Shown: positions 49,448 through 60,811, numbered from the stretch's first letter. The stretch is DNA of 64,000 bases from Rhodococcus phenolicus (GCF_001646785.1 NZ_LRRH01000001.1:124001-188000); one strand, 5' to 3'. Translations and numbers: made by a program. The notes: generated by a model not told the origin, from the sequence alone.

Positions 49448-50009
49448 CTGCTCTCGTCACTTCCTTCTTGAGTCTGGCTATGGCTCGATGCTGAGCCACT
49501 CGAACGGCCCCCGCCGTGCTTCCCACTGCGGCTGCCGTCTCCTCCGCCGACAACCCCACAACCAATCGCATGATCAGGATCTCGCGTTGCTTCTCCGGAA
49601 GCGTGCCCAGCAGCTCTTTCATCTGCCGGCTCGTCTCCGCGTTGAGCGCATGCTCTTCCGGGCTGTCCTCCAGCGACATCACTTCGGGAACATCGGCGAC
49701 CGGATCCGACCGATTGCGGGCCGAACTCCGATGCGCGTCCGCGACCTTGTGCGCTGCGATGCCGTAGACGAACGCCATGAACGGGCGTCCTTGGTCCTGG
49801 TATCGCGGCAGCGCCGTCATCACAGCCAGGCATACCTCCTGCGCTACGTCGTCTGCGGAGTGCTGACCGCGCTCCGCAGACCCGACCCGTGCCCGGCAGT
49901 ACCGCACGACCAAGGGTCGGATGCTTGCGAGAACCTGGGCAAGAGCAGCCCGATCGCCTTGCGAAGCTGCAGCGACGGCCGAGTCCAACTCCTCACCCAT
50001 AACAGTCAT
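49431..50009 (-). CDS. sigD: ECF RNA polymerase sigma factor SigD
   Basis: A 192-residue ECF sigma factor. Region 2 includes LVVRYCRARVG and ADDVAQEVCLAVMTALPRYQ; region 4 is TLPEKQREILIMRLVVGLSAEETA. Identity follows from the rsdA gene directly downstream and the flanking whiB3/groEL1 order. M. tuberculosis SigD controls ribosomal and stringent-related genes. The ATG at 50009 is used; another ATG lies 9 bases inside. Confidence 0.93.
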   Translation of the reverse strand: MTVMGEELDSAVAAASQGDRAALAQVLASIRPLVVRYCRARVGSAERGQHSADDVAQEVCLAVMTALPRYQDQGRPFMAFVYGIAAHKVADAHRSSARNRSDPVADVPEVMSLEDSPEEHALNAETSRQMKELLGTLPEKQREILIMRLVVGLSAEETAAAVGSTAGAVRVAQHRAIARLKKEVTRAGERNG

Positions 50010-50129
50010 CGATTGCGTATGTCCTGGCGTTACAAGTGGCACATCCCCGGCCGGGTGTGCTTCCACGTGACGGTGGAACGCCCCCAGCCTAACTACATGC
50101 GGGGACAACTCCGATTCGCCCTGGCCGAA

Positions 50130-50993
50130 CTAATTTCGGATCGTTGCGAAGCGGCCGCCGCGTTCGATCACGATCTCGGCGCATTCGTCGCGCACCCGAT
50201 CTGCGCCGGTTCCGGCCCCGATGCCGTCGGCCAGCATCGCGGCCGCCCAGCGCAGCGGCACGAGGCCGTGTTCCGCGCATCGCCGGTCCACGTCGACGGC
50301 GAGCGCACGGGCGGTCCCGAGGTCGTCGTCGCCGGTCGCCGAGGCCGCACGCAACAGGTCGGATTTCACCCGATGACGCACGGACGGACCGCGTTCCGCA
50401 TGCATCGACGCCTGGGCGGCGTGCACCTTCGCCGCCGCGAAATCGCCCGAGGCCAGGGCGGTTTCCGCCGTCACCCAGTGCAGTCGGATCCGCTGCCGCC
50501 GGAAGGCCGCGTCGTCCGGGCCGGCGTCCGGCAACCGGTCGGCGCACCGGGCGAGCAACCGCCGGGCCAGGCCGAGCCGGCCGCAACCGAGCGCGTCTGC
50601 CGCCAGGCCGGTGAGCGCATCGCACTGCGCTTCGACGAGGCGGGCCCCCTCTTCCGGCGACCGCGACGGGGCTGCCCGTGCGAGCGCGAACGCGCGGCCG
50701 TCGTGTGCCGCGGCCCGCCGGTGCCAGCCGAGTTGCCGCAACAACGAGGCCTCGGTGCTCGCCGCCAGCGACGCCAGCGACCCTTCCGTGACCTCGCGTT
50801 GCAGTCGCGCGAGTTCCGCCCGTGCACCGCTGTAGAAGCCCTGCCCTCCGAGAGCGACCGCGCGAAGCCATCGCTGCTCCGGGTCGGTCGCCGCGGGCAG
50901 CGGACTCATCCCCGGCCGATCGCCGAACGCCGCTGCCGCCAGGACCTCGGCGGCGAAATCGGGCGGGCGCACAAACGCAATGGTCGCTGACAC
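50130..50993 (-). CDS. helical-repeat protein of the Rv3415c type
   Basis: A 287-residue Ala/Arg-rich helical protein with TPR-like pairs of helices (RWLRAVALGGQGFYSGARAE, then FRRQRIRLHWVTAETALASG). No catalytic motif. Position between sigD and whiB3 matches Rv3415c. The function is not known to me. GTG start at 50993; longer reading to 51059 is open. Also has one conserved-looking terminal segment (AEIVIERGGRFATIR). Confidence 0.82.
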   Translation of the reverse strand: MSATIAFVRPPDFAAEVLAAAAFGDRPGMSPLPAATDPEQRWLRAVALGGQGFYSGARAELARLQREVTEGSLASLAASTEASLLRQLGWHRRAAAHDGRAFALARAAPSRSPEEGARLVEAQCDALTGLAADALGCGRLGLARRLLARCADRLPDAGPDDAAFRRQRIRLHWVTAETALASGDFAAAKVHAAQASMHAERGPSVRHRVKSDLLRAASATGDDDLGTARALAVDVDRRCAEHGLVPLRWAAAMLADGIGAGTGADRVRDECAEIVIERGGRFATIRN

Positions 50994-51515
50994 ACCGGAA
51001 TCATCGCACCATCGCGGCGGCAGATCCCACGGGGTGTCCGAATAGCGAGAAATAAGCACCGCGAGCGCAAATATTTACTGCGGTGAATTCCGCCCCGCAA
51101 CACGGCCATTCGCTTGCCGTTTACAACCCGTTAATTCCAAACATACTGCATGTACGCTAATGCCCTCCGGGCGCGGGCACGAGGGCGCACACCGGCGCAG
51201 ACCAGGAGCAGAACAGGAGGACATCGATACAAACCCGCAGGTGGACCGCGCGCCGGGGGAATTGCCGGAATCGACCCGGACACCGCTCGCGGCCATGGTC
51301 GATCGTCAGCCAATCATGATCCGGTCACGAAGTAAACATTTCCCAGGTTAATTCTCGGCGTGAGGGATATGGAGTTTCCCACGCAACGAAAGTATTGACG
51401 CGAATTGTGTCGCGCTTTTACGGTGGCGGTGCTCGAAAGAATGATCGGCCGGGACACCGTTCCCCGCCGCCGGTCCGCTCGCACCAACGCGAGCATGCTG
51501 CAAAGGAGTGCCACA
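50994..51515. other. long regulatory region upstream of whiB3
   Basis: 522 bases without a supported gene and clearly AT-richer than its surroundings in places (near 51060-51140 and 51330-51420). A weak promoter candidate for whiB3 is TTGACG (51395-51400) with TTTACG 16 bases on. whiB3 in mycobacteria is redox- and acid-controlled through a long upstream region, so several sites are expected here; I can identify none with confidence. Confidence 0.5.
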
Positions 51516-51809
51516 ATGCCTGCACCACATCACTTGCCCGGCCCCAACGCGGATATCTGGGATTGGCAGATGCACGGATTGTGTCGCGGCGTGGACTCCT
51601 CGATGTTCTTCCATCCGGACGGTGAGCGCGGCCGCGCACGTGCCCAGCGGGAGAGCCGCGCGAAGGAAATGTGCCGAAGCTGCCCCGTGATCGCGCAGTG
51701 CCGTGAGCACGCCCTCAATGTCGCCGAGCCGTACGGCATCTGGGGTGGAATGTCCGAGACGGAGCGCGAGATGTACGCGCGGCACAGACGCCGCCGGATC
51801 GCGGTGTGA
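51516..51809 (+). CDS. whiB3: WhiB3 redox-sensing Fe-S regulator
   Basis: A 97-residue Wbl protein with a [4Fe-4S] cluster bound by Cys23, Cys53, Cys56 and Cys62 (MCRSCPVIAQC), spacing as I recall for M. tuberculosis WhiB3. The turn GIWGGMSETERE precedes the basic C-terminal DNA-binding tail (HRRRRIAV). It binds sigma factor region 4 and controls lipid and redox genes. ATG with AAAGGAG site. Position next to groEL1 supports the whiB3 name. Confidence 0.94.
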   Translation: MPAPHHLPGPNADIWDWQMHGLCRGVDSSMFFHPDGERGRARAQRESRAKEMCRSCPVIAQCREHALNVAEPYGIWGGMSETEREMYARHRRRRIAV

Positions 51810-51831
51810 CCGCGCCGTTCCGACCACAACG

Positions 51832-51872
51832 ACGAAGCCCCGCCCGGGAGATGTTCCCGGGCGGGGCTTCGT
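51832..51872. terminator. bidirectional terminator between whiB3 and groEL1
   Basis: Perfect 18-base inverted repeat (51832-51849 with 51855-51872) with a 5-base loop, GC rich with AA/TT near the base. It lies between convergent genes. Confidence 0.88.
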
Positions 51873-51887
51873 GTGCGCCGGCGTGGC

Positions 51888-53513
<1,626 letters not shown>

Positions 53514-53589
53514 CTACTCCTGTCGAATTTCTCCGGAACGGACTCCGCCCCGGGTCCTGTGAGGAACTCCGGGGCGGAAGACACGCGAC

Positions 53590-53892
53590 TTACTTGGCGA
53601 CGACGGCCAGCACGTCGCGAGCCGACAGGATCAGGTACTCCTGGCCTGCGTACTTGATCTCGGTTCCGCCGTACTTGCTGTAGATGACGACGTCGCCTTC
53701 CTTGACATCCAGCGGGATGCGCTTGTCGCCATCCTCGTCCCAGCGGCCCGGGCCGACGGCGACGACGGTGCCCTCCTGGGGCTTCTCCTTCGCCGTATCC
53801 GGGATGACGAGGCCGGAGGCAGTCGTCGTCTCGGCCTCGTTGGCCTGGACGAGGATCTTGTCCTCGAGCGGCTTGATGTTCACGCTCGCCAC
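53590..53892 (-). CDS. groES: co-chaperonin GroES
   Basis: A 100-residue co-chaperonin: [20 protein letters not shown], mobile-loop residues [16 protein letters not shown], ending [21 protein letters not shown] at 53892 has GGAGGG upstream. A CIRCE element lies about 130 bases upstream of its start. Confidence 0.97.
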   Translation of the reverse strand: MASVNIKPLEDKILVQANEAETTTASGLVIPDTAKEKPQEGTVVAVGPGRWDEDGDKRIPLDVKEGDVVIYSKYGGTEIKYAGQEYLILSARDVLAVVAK

Positions 53893-54023
53893 GATGAGCC
53901 CTCCACTTTCAGGGGTACTTTGGTCCGAGAACCTGTGTTCCCGGACTCGGATTCGTTCAGTCACCACGGTGACTCCGTGCGAGGTCCCGTCGTCGCGGGT
54001 GCCGGGCCGACGCTCGGTGTCAC

Positions 54024-54048
54024 TAGCACTCTATACATGCGAGTGCCA
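54024..54048. promoter_or_regulatory. CIRCE element (HrcA operator) of groES-groEL1
   Basis: TAGCACTC - 9 bases - GAGTGCCA, the classic CIRCE spacing, mapped 132-156 bases before the groES start. A TATAGA and a TTGAGT on the minus strand overlap it and could be the promoter. HrcA represses it until heat shock. An extra CTTGAGT half next to it could be part of an HspR site, weak. Confidence 0.9.
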
Positions 54049-54201
54049 GCACTCAAGGCTTGCGGGCGCTTGCTCGTCCTCAGCGAACATCGCGAGCCTT
54101 CTGTTACGTTCGGATAACAGAGATACGGAGCGTGACCATACGGTGACCTTTCGAGGAGCAGACGAGCTCCTTGGCCCCCGGTCACGCACGGGAGGTGGAC
54201 A

Positions 54202-55767
54202 ATGCGCACGTCGCTGGGGATCTCCACCGGAGCATCCGGAGTGGGATCCGCGCTGGTGATCGACACACCGGAAGGCCGGATCACCGAGTACCGCGAACTC
54301 GCAGCCGACACCCACGCTCAGCGCGACGTCGGTGACCTCGTCTTCGACGCGGTCACCCTGATGACGACCCAGGTCTCCGACCTTCCGAAGCCGGAAGTCG
54401 TGACGGTCGCCTACCGGACCGCCGAACAGGCCGACTCGGTCCGCGCCGCGGCCATCCGCGAAGGCCACCTCGTACGGCTGATCCCGGAGACCGCCGCGGT
54501 CGTCACCTATCTGCACGACACCGGCCTGGCGAGCACCGAGGGCGCGATCGCGGTCGCCGACATCGGCGCCTCCGGGATGAGCGTGTCGATCGTCGACCAC
54601 ACCGACGGCACGGTCCTGCACGCCGACCGCACCGACGCGGTCGGCGGCGAAAGGATCGGCAACCGGCTCCGCGAGCACGTCCGGAAGTCGACGGACGGCG
54701 TCCGCACCCGCATGCCGGTCGACGCCGAGTTGCTCTCCGCCCGGTGCCTGGGGGCCCTCGAGACCCTCGCGGTCGCCGACACCGCGCACATCGAGATCGG
54801 TGAGGCCGGACCGGGTGTCTCCGTCACCGTCACCCGCGCCGAGTTCGACGAGCTCGTCGCGGACCTGGTCGGCGCGGCCGCCGAGTTCACCGCGCGGACC
54901 TGCGCGGCTGCCCCGGCATCCCCCGAGGTCCTCGTCCTCGTCGGCGGCACCTCGTCCGTTCCGGCCCTGGCCGCAGCGGTCACGGCCGCGTTCGGCGGTC
55001 GGGCCGTCACGGTCGACGATCCCGCGACCGTCGCCGCACACGGTGCCGCCTACCTGGACGAGCATCCCCACCTCGACCGCTACCCCCTCGCCGGGGGCCC
55101 GGAGGCGGGCGCCGCGCGCTCGTCGGGCCGCACGGCCGGGGCACTCGTCGGCGCGCTGGTCGTCGGAGCACTCGTCGCCGGTTACGCGACCGATCGGATC
55201 GGGGAACCCGGGCCCACCGACCGGCCCGTCTCCCCCGCCGGCTCCACCGACTCGGTGCTGCCGCCCCCGCCGGACACGGTCGTGCCCGACGCGACGGCTC
55301 CGACCGAGACACGCATCCCGTCGTTCGATCCGGTACCCACCCGTGTTCCCTCGAACGGCGGCACGACCGAGGAGGACGAAGCGCCCCGGACCCGGGTGTC
55401 CACGACCCCGCCCACGACCGTGCCGGAGACCACGACGTCCCCGCTGCCGGCCGAGTCGACGTCGGAGGCACCCGACCGGGACAGTGACCGACCGGAAACG
55501 ACAACGCCGGGCACGTCGACGCCCGAGCCGACGACCCCACCGGTCACGACCACACCACCGACCACCACACCCGACCCCGGTTCGACGACGACACCGGTGC
55601 CGCCTCCGGAGGAATCGGCCGGACCGGAACCCGCTGCGCCGGAGACCGATGCGCCGGACGAGAGCCCTGCACGCCCGGCCGATCCGGGCACGGCAGCTCC
55701 GACGCTCACGCCGACCGAGGTCATCACGCCGGAGACGTCGACGGCCGGAGCCGCGACGGACGAGTGA
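54202..55767 (+). CDS. membrane-anchored Hsp70-like (actin-fold) protein with Pro/Thr-rich extracellular tail
   Basis: A 521-residue protein. Residues 1-295 form an Hsp70-like nucleotide-binding domain: N-terminal LGISTGASGVGSALVI (phosphate 1 region, degenerate), IAVADIGASGMSVSIVDH (phosphate 2) and VLVLVGGTSSVPALAAAV (adenosine motif). A membrane helix spans about 311-331. Then comes a tail of about 190 residues made mostly of Pro, Thr, Ser, Glu and Asp. The substrate-binding domain of Hsp70 is absent. It is divergent from groES and convergent with tsaD. ATG with GGGAGG site. The role is unknown; cell-wall-linked sensing is a guess. Confidence 0.85.
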   Translation: MRTSLGISTGASGVGSALVIDTPEGRITEYRELAADTHAQRDVGDLVFDAVTLMTTQVSDLPKPEVVTVAYRTAEQADSVRAAAIREGHLVRLIPETAAVVTYLHDTGLASTEGAIAVADIGASGMSVSIVDHTDGTVLHADRTDAVGGERIGNRLREHVRKSTDGVRTRMPVDAELLSARCLGALETLAVADTAHIEIGEAGPGVSVTVTRAEFDELVADLVGAAAEFTARTCAAAPASPEVLVLVGGTSSVPALAAAVTAAFGGRAVTVDDPATVAAHGAAYLDEHPHLDRYPLAGGPEAGAARSSGRTAGALVGALVVGALVAGYATDRIGEPGPTDRPVSPAGSTDSVLPPPPDTVVPDATAPTETRIPSFDPVPTRVPSNGGTTEEDEAPRTRVSTTPPTTVPETTTSPLPAESTSEAPDRDSDRPETTTPGTSTPEPTTPPVTTTPPTTTPDPGSTTTPVPPPEESAGPEPAAPETDAPDESPARPADPGTAAPTLTPTEVITPETSTAGAATDE

Positions 55768-55777
55768 GCCCGGAGGC

Positions 55778-56809
55778 TCACACCTGGTGCACGGACACCG
55801 GCAGGCCGGGATCGGTGGCGGCGGTCAGCAACGACGGCTGCGCGCCGCCCGCGATGAGGTGGGCGCCGAGCGCCGCGATCATCACACCGTTGTCGGTGCA
55901 CAACCGCGGGCGCGGCACCCGCAAGGTGATCCCGGCGGCGTCGCATCGTTCCCGGGCCAGCGAACGCAACCGTGAATTCGCGGTCGCGCCGCCGCCGAGC
56001 ACGAGCGTGTCGACCCCGACATCCTGGGCCGCGCGCACCGCCTTCATCGTGAGCACGTCGGCGACCGCCTCCTGGAATCCGGCCGCCACATCGGCGACCG
56101 GAACCGGCTGCCCGGCGCGTTCCAGCGCTTCGACATGCCGTGCGACCGCGGTCTTCAGACCGGAGAACGAGAAGTCGTGACGCGCGTCGCGCGGTCCCGT
56201 CATCCCCCGCGGGAACACCACCGCGGTCGAGTCGCCCTGCTGGGCCAGCTTGTCCAGCACCGGACCGCCCGGGTATCCGAGGTCCAGCAGCCGGGCCACC
56301 TTGTCGAACGCCTCCCCTGCCGCGTCGTCGACGGTGGTACCGAGCTCGACGATCGGCTTGCCGATGTCCTCGACGTGCAGCAGGTGGGTGTGGCCCCCCG
56401 AGACCAACAGCGCGATGCACGGTGGCATCGGGCCGTTCTCGAGGGTGTCGACGGCGACGTGCCCGGCCAGATGGTTGATCGCGTAGAACGGTACGTTCCA
56501 GGCCGCGGCGTACGCCTTGGCGGCGGCGACCCCCACGAGCAGGGCACCGGCCAGGCCGGGCCCGATGGTGACGCACACGGCGTCGGGTCTGTCGATGCCG
56601 GCGGCAGCGAGTGCCCGCCGCATCGTCGGGACGATCGCCTCGAGATGCGCGCGGGACGCGATCTCCGGCACCACACCACCGAAGCGGGCATGCTCGTCGA
56701 CACTCGACGCCACCTCGTCGGCGAGCAGTTCGAGCGTGCCGTCGCCGACCCACCGGACGATGCCGACACCCGACTCGTCGCACGAGCTCTCGATGCCCAT
56801 CACGATCAC
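55778..56809 (-). CDS. tsaD: tRNA N6-adenosine threonylcarbamoyltransferase
   Basis: A 343-residue Kae1/TsaD enzyme: N-terminal [11 protein letters not shown], metal His pair in NHLAGHV (His113, His117), [16 protein letters not shown] and [10 protein letters not shown]. With TsaB and TsaE it makes t6A37 in tRNA. GTG start overlaps the rimI stop as GTGA. Part of the coupled chain tsaE-tsaB-rimI-tsaD. Confidence 0.96.
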   Translation of the reverse strand: MIVMGIESSCDESGVGIVRWVGDGTLELLADEVASSVDEHARFGGVVPEIASRAHLEAIVPTMRRALAAAGIDRPDAVCVTIGPGLAGALLVGVAAAKAYAAAWNVPFYAINHLAGHVAVDTLENGPMPPCIALLVSGGHTHLLHVEDIGKPIVELGTTVDDAAGEAFDKVARLLDLGYPGGPVLDKLAQQGDSTAVVFPRGMTGPRDARHDFSFSGLKTAVARHVEALERAGQPVPVADVAAGFQEAVADVLTMKAVRAAQDVGVDTLVLGGGATANSRLRSLARERCDAAGITLRVPRPRLCTDNGVMIAALGAHLIAGGAQPSLLTAATDPGLPVSVHQV

Positions 56810-57285
56810 GGCTTTGGCTCCTCTCGCCGGTCCGGCCGACACATGGTGTACGCGTCGGCGCCGCTCGGCTGGTAGTAACGCTTCCTGGTGCCCACGATCT
56901 CGAAACCCTCCCGCCGGTACAACGCGATCGCGGGATCGTTGTCGGTCCGCACCTCGAGGAACACCGGGCCGCCCCACGCGTCGGCGACCCGCAGCAGTTC
57001 ATCGAGCAGCGCACCCCCGATACCGCGTTGCCGCAGTTCGGGGTCGACGCCGATCGTGTGCACCTCCGATTCGGGATGCACACCGGTGCCCAGCCGAGCC
57101 AGTCCGGCATACCCGATCAGGCGGCCGTCGTCGTCGCGGGCGGCGACGTAATGGTTGTGCGGGGACGCCAGTTCCGACCGGAACGCGTCGGCGCTCCACG
57201 GGTCGTCCCCGGGAAACAGGACCTGTTCGAGTTCCGCGCAACGCTCGACATCGTCCGGGCGCAGCGCGTCGACGAGCACGCTCAT
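56806..57285 (-). CDS. rimI: ribosomal-protein-S18-alanine N-acetyltransferase
   Basis: A 159-residue [24 protein letters not shown] holds the acetyl-CoA loop (RQRGIG), then [19 protein letters not shown]. It acetylates protein N-termini (RimI). ATG overlaps the tsaB stop as ATGA; its stop overlaps tsaD. The conserved tsaB-rimI-tsaD order supports the name. Confidence 0.92.
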   Translation of the reverse strand: MSVLVDALRPDDVERCAELEQVLFPGDDPWSADAFRSELASPHNHYVAARDDDGRLIGYAGLARLGTGVHPESEVHTIGVDPELRQRGIGGALLDELLRVADAWGGPVFLEVRTDNDPAIALYRREGFEIVGTRKRYYQPSGADAYTMCRPDRREEPKP

Positions 57286-57947
57286 TTCTTCCGGGCCGCC
57301 GTCTCCACCGCGTCCGGCCGGCGCAGGTACAGCGGCACCAGCGGCTGCGGCGCGGCCCCGGCGATCAGTTCGGGCGCTGCCGCCGTGACCAGCCCGGCCG
57401 GGGACGGCGTGTGCACCGGCGCGGTGGGCAGGTCGAACAGTTCGGCGTGGGCCGGCGAGCCGGCGACCCGCTGCGACGGCGCGGCCGTCAGGTCGGCGGG
57501 TTTGCGCACGTCGGGGCCCTCCACCCGGCGTCCGCCGGAGTATCGCGCCCAGTACACCTCGCGGCGCCGCGCGTCGGTGACGACGAGCAGGTCGGGACCG
57601 TCCGGATCCGCCGCGTACACGTCGGCGGCGAGTGCGTCGAGGGTGCACACGCCGTGCACGGGGATGCCCAGCGCGTCACCGAACGCGGCGGCCGTCGCCA
57701 TCCCGACGCGCAATCCGGTGAACGGTCCCGGACCGACCCCGACGACTATCGCGTCGAGGTCCGCCGGTTCGCATCCCGCTTCGGCGAGACATTCGAGGAT
57801 CTGAGGAGTGAGGATCTCGGCGTGGGCCCGTGGGTTGTCGGTGACCCGCACTGCGACCGTCTCGAGGTTCTGCGCGGCGCCGGTGTCGAGGCGGACCAGC
57901 CCCGAGGTCACGGCAGGGGTGGCGGTATCGACGGCGAGCACAAGCAC
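57282..57947 (-). CDS. tsaB: TsaB, t6A complex component
   Basis: A 221-residue inactive TsaD paralogue: VLVLAVDTATPAV, GVGPGPFTGLRVGMATA and ALGIPVHGVCTLDALA. GTG at 57947 is used; an ATG at 57971 in frame is also possible. Stop overlaps rimI. It scaffolds TsaD-TsaE. Confidence 0.92.
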   Translation of the reverse strand: MLVLAVDTATPAVTSGLVRLDTGAAQNLETVAVRVTDNPRAHAEILTPQILECLAEAGCEPADLDAIVVGVGPGPFTGLRVGMATAAAFGDALGIPVHGVCTLDALAADVYAADPDGPDLLVVTDARRREVYWARYSGGRRVEGPDVRKPADLTAAPSQRVAGSPAHAELFDLPTAPVHTPSPAGLVTAAAPELIAGAAPQPLVPLYLRRPDAVETAARKK

Positions 57948-58008
57948 GATTACCCAGGATACCGCCACCATGGACGGGCGCCGCGGCGGGGAAGGCCGGT
58001 CCGAGCCG

Positions 58009-58524
58009 CTAACCCACCCAGCCCCAGGTGGCACGGCGCACATCGGATTCGGGATCGCGCCGCAACCGGACGCGCAGATGCCGGTCGGTCAGCTTCTCGA
58101 CGAGCCCCTCACCCCATTCGACGACGACGACCGCGGCGGTCAGATCGGTGTCGAGATCCAGCGCGTCGAGTTCGTCGAGGGCACCCGGTCCGTTGCCGAG
58201 CCGGTAGGCGTCGACGTGGACGAGCCCCACCGGTTCCCCGTGGGGTCGCTCCCCCGGCCGATGTTCACGAGCGATCACGAACGTCGGCGACGTGACCCTC
58301 CCCTGCACACCGAGGCCTGCGGCGATCCCCCTGGTCAGCGCGGTCTTGCCGGCACCGAGGGGTCCGTCGAGCACCACCAGGTCCCCGGCCTTCAGGCTCG
58401 CGGCGAGCCGGCGGCCCAGGGCCTCGGTGTCCTCGACCGTCGGCAATTCCGCGTGCTCCTCCGGCACGGACGGTTCAGACACGGCTGGTTCGGACACGCC
58501 GTCACCTTTCACGTTGTCAGACAC
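58009..58524 (-). CDS. tsaE: TsaE, t6A complex ATPase
   Basis: A 171-residue P-loop ATPase: Walker A DGPLGAGKTALTRGIA, TSPTFVIAREH, VHVDAYRL and VVVEWGEGL. The N-terminus carries an acidic Ser/Glu/Pro extension (about 25 residues) before the domain. GTG start overlaps the upstream hydrolase stop by 8 bases. Confidence 0.94.
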   Translation of the reverse strand: MSDNVKGDGVSEPAVSEPSVPEEHAELPTVEDTEALGRRLAASLKAGDLVVLDGPLGAGKTALTRGIAAGLGVQGRVTSPTFVIAREHRPGERPHGEPVGLVHVDAYRLGNGPGALDELDALDLDTDLTAAVVVVEWGEGLVEKLTDRHLRVRLRRDPESDVRRATWGWVG

Positions 58525-59575
58525 CGACGGCCCGCCGGTTGCGCGCGTCGTGCGCGAAGGCCCGCTGGACGAGCCGGTCCACGGCCTTGGACACGACCTC
58601 CGGGAACTCGAGCTGCACGAGGTGACCGGCACCCCGCACCCGCTTGAGTTCGCAGTCCGGCAACTCGGCGGCCAGAGCCTCGGAGCTCGCGAACGGGATC
58701 ACCATGTCCGCGTCACCGCACAACACCAGCGTCGGCACCGTTCCCAGCGTCGGCAACGCCGCGGACTCGTCGTGCAGCTCGAGGGTGCGCAGAAAGTTCA
58801 CGACGGTCAGCACCGACGTCTCGTTGAGCATGCGGTCGGAGAACTCCACCAGCCGCGGGCTCACGACCGTGCCGTACGACGCGGCGCGCAGGATCGGCGA
58901 GACGATCGCCTTCGCGGTGCCGCGGGCGAACTGCACGAATCCGGGCGCGGTTCGGGCGGCGTAGCGGAACGCGTCGATCACCGGGTTCTCGAGATTGCGT
59001 CCGATCCCGGACTTGCTGAGCCCGGCCGCGGTGGTCGCGAGCAGGCCCACCCCCACGATGCGGGAGTCGAACAGGTCGGGTCGCTGCGCGGCGAGCGCGA
59101 TCACGGTCATGCCGCCCATCGAGTGCCCGACGACCACGACCGGGCCGCCCGGCGCGGTCGCGTCGATGACACGGCCGAGGTCGCGACCGAGCTGGGCGAT
59201 GGTGCAGGACTTCGAACCGGCGGCACCGGATTCGCCGTGGCCGCGCTGGTCGTAGAACACCATGCGCACGTCACGGCCCCACCGCTGTGCGAGGTAGCGC
59301 TGCTGCAGGTGCCAGGACTGCATACGCAGGCAGTATCCGTGGACGAACACGATGGTCAGCGGCGCGAGCGACGAACCGAATTCGCGCACCGCGAGGTCCA
59401 CGCCGTCCTCGGTGGTGACGCTGCGCTTGGGTGCGGCGAGCATCGCGTCGAAGTCCTCGTCGGCGTAGATCTCGGGGGCGGGCATTCCCGCGGACCGCAC
59501 CGCGTATAGGCCGGCGGCGGAGGCGAGTGTGGCCAGGCTCGCGCCGAGCAGCCCCATCCTGCCCATCATGCTCAT
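58517..59575 (-). CDS. alpha/beta hydrolase of the alr-tsaE cluster
   Basis: A 352-residue hydrolase with an N-terminal hydrophobic anchor (MGLLGASLATLASAAGLYAV). Oxyanion VHGYCLRMQSWHLQ, elbow VVGHSMGGMTVIAL, acid in LCGDADMVIP and His in RGAGHLVQLEFP. Function unknown, though a hydrolase at this spot is conserved in related genomes. ATG overlaps the alr stop as ATGA. Confidence 0.9.
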   Translation of the reverse strand: MSMMGRMGLLGASLATLASAAGLYAVRSAGMPAPEIYADEDFDAMLAAPKRSVTTEDGVDLAVREFGSSLAPLTIVFVHGYCLRMQSWHLQQRYLAQRWGRDVRMVFYDQRGHGESGAAGSKSCTIAQLGRDLGRVIDATAPGGPVVVVGHSMGGMTVIALAAQRPDLFDSRIVGVGLLATTAAGLSKSGIGRNLENPVIDAFRYAARTAPGFVQFARGTAKAIVSPILRAASYGTVVSPRLVEFSDRMLNETSVLTVVNFLRTLELHDESAALPTLGTVPTLVLCGDADMVIPFASSEALAAELPDCELKRVRGAGHLVQLEFPEVVSKAVDRLVQRAFAHDARNRRAVGV

Positions 59576-60753
59576 TCCGTCCCGCCTCCTTCTCCACCGA
59601 CGTAGGTCCGCACGGTGCGCCCGCCCACCCCGGTCACGACCTCGTAGTTGATCGTGTCGAGCAGGTCCGCCCAGTCCTGGGCGTTGGGCTCGCCGTGGCG
59701 TCCGTCACCGAAGAACAACGCATGATCACCCTCGCTTACTCCACCGCCGTCCGGTCCGAGGTCGACCACGATCTGGTCCATGCACACGCGGCCGAGCTGA
59801 GGGCGACGTCGGCCACCGAGCTGCACCTCGAAGCGGCCGCTCAGGTTCCGGCGGATCCCGTCCGCGTATCCCATCGGCAGCACCGCCACGGTGGTGTCGA
59901 TGGGAGCGATCCAGCGGTGCCCGTAGGACACACCGGACCCTGCGGTCACCTTCTTCACGAGCGCCACCCTCGTCCGCAACGTCATCACGGGCCGGAACCC
60001 GTAGTCGCCGATCTCCGGAATCGGGGACAGTCCGTACATCGCGATTCCGGGACGAATCATGTCGAATCGCAGGTCGGGACGGGTGACGGCGGCCGCGGAG
60101 TTCGACAGGTGAACCACCTCGGGCGGCATGCCGTGGCGACGCAGATCGGCGACGGCCTCGACCAGCCGGTCCCGTTGCGAATCGATCTCGGGGTGGTGGA
60201 GTTCGTCGGCGTGCGCGAGGTGGGAGAACGTACCGCGCAGCCGGACCGCGCCTTCGGCGTGGGCTCTGCCGAGGTCGCGGAGGAAGCCCGGCCACTCGTC
60301 ACGGGCGACGCCGCCGCGGTTGAGGCCGGTGTCGACCTTCACGGTGATCACGGCGGTGACTCCGCTGTCACGGGCGGCCGCGACGATCGAGGCGAGGTGG
60401 CGCGGCGAGGAGACTCCGAGTTCGACACCGGCGACGATGGCGGGTGCGTAGTCGGCGTCCGGTGTGTGCAACCAGGACAGCACCGGTGCGTCGATGCCCG
60501 CCGACTTCAGTTCCAGTGCTTCGGTCAGAGTGGTGACGCCCAGTTCGCGCGCGCCCGCGGCGAGCGCGGCTTTCGCGACCGGCACCGCCCCGTGGTTGTA
60601 GGCGTCCGCCTTGACCACGGCCATCACCGCCGCGTCCCCGGCGTACTCGCGCAGCAGGCGAACGTTGTCCGCGACCGCATCCAGGTCGATCACCGCCTCG
60701 GCCTGGGGCTGGGCGTGACGGTGCTGTTCCTGGGTGCGTTCTGCCGTGGTCAT
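59572..60753 (-). CDS. alr: alanine racemase
   Basis: A 393-residue PLP enzyme of fold type III. The Schiff-base Lys48 is in MAVVKADAYNHG; the second catalytic base is Tyr in GVSYGHRWIAP. Makes D-alanine for peptidoglycan. ATG at 60753 fits; a GTG 18 bases earlier (60771) is possible. Its stop overlaps the hydrolase start. Confidence 0.95.
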   Translation of the reverse strand: MTTAERTQEQHRHAQPQAEAVIDLDAVADNVRLLREYAGDAAVMAVVKADAYNHGAVPVAKAALAAGARELGVTTLTEALELKSAGIDAPVLSWLHTPDADYAPAIVAGVELGVSSPRHLASIVAAARDSGVTAVITVKVDTGLNRGGVARDEWPGFLRDLGRAHAEGAVRLRGTFSHLAHADELHHPEIDSQRDRLVEAVADLRRHGMPPEVVHLSNSAAAVTRPDLRFDMIRPGIAMYGLSPIPEIGDYGFRPVMTLRTRVALVKKVTAGSGVSYGHRWIAPIDTTVAVLPMGYADGIRRNLSGRFEVQLGGRRRPQLGRVCMDQIVVDLGPDGGGVSEGDHALFFGDGRHGEPNAQDWADLLDTINYEVVTGVGGRTVRTYVGGEGGGTE

Positions 60754-60811
60754 GATCTTCGATCCTGCCACTGTCGGATTCGAGAGCCGCGCGCTGGTGG
60801 TTGAGTTCGGA

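Noticed and set aside
54041-54057. Possible HspR (HAIR) site next to CIRCE
   Set aside because: Only one CTTGAGT arm is present at the expected spacing; the second arm is missing.
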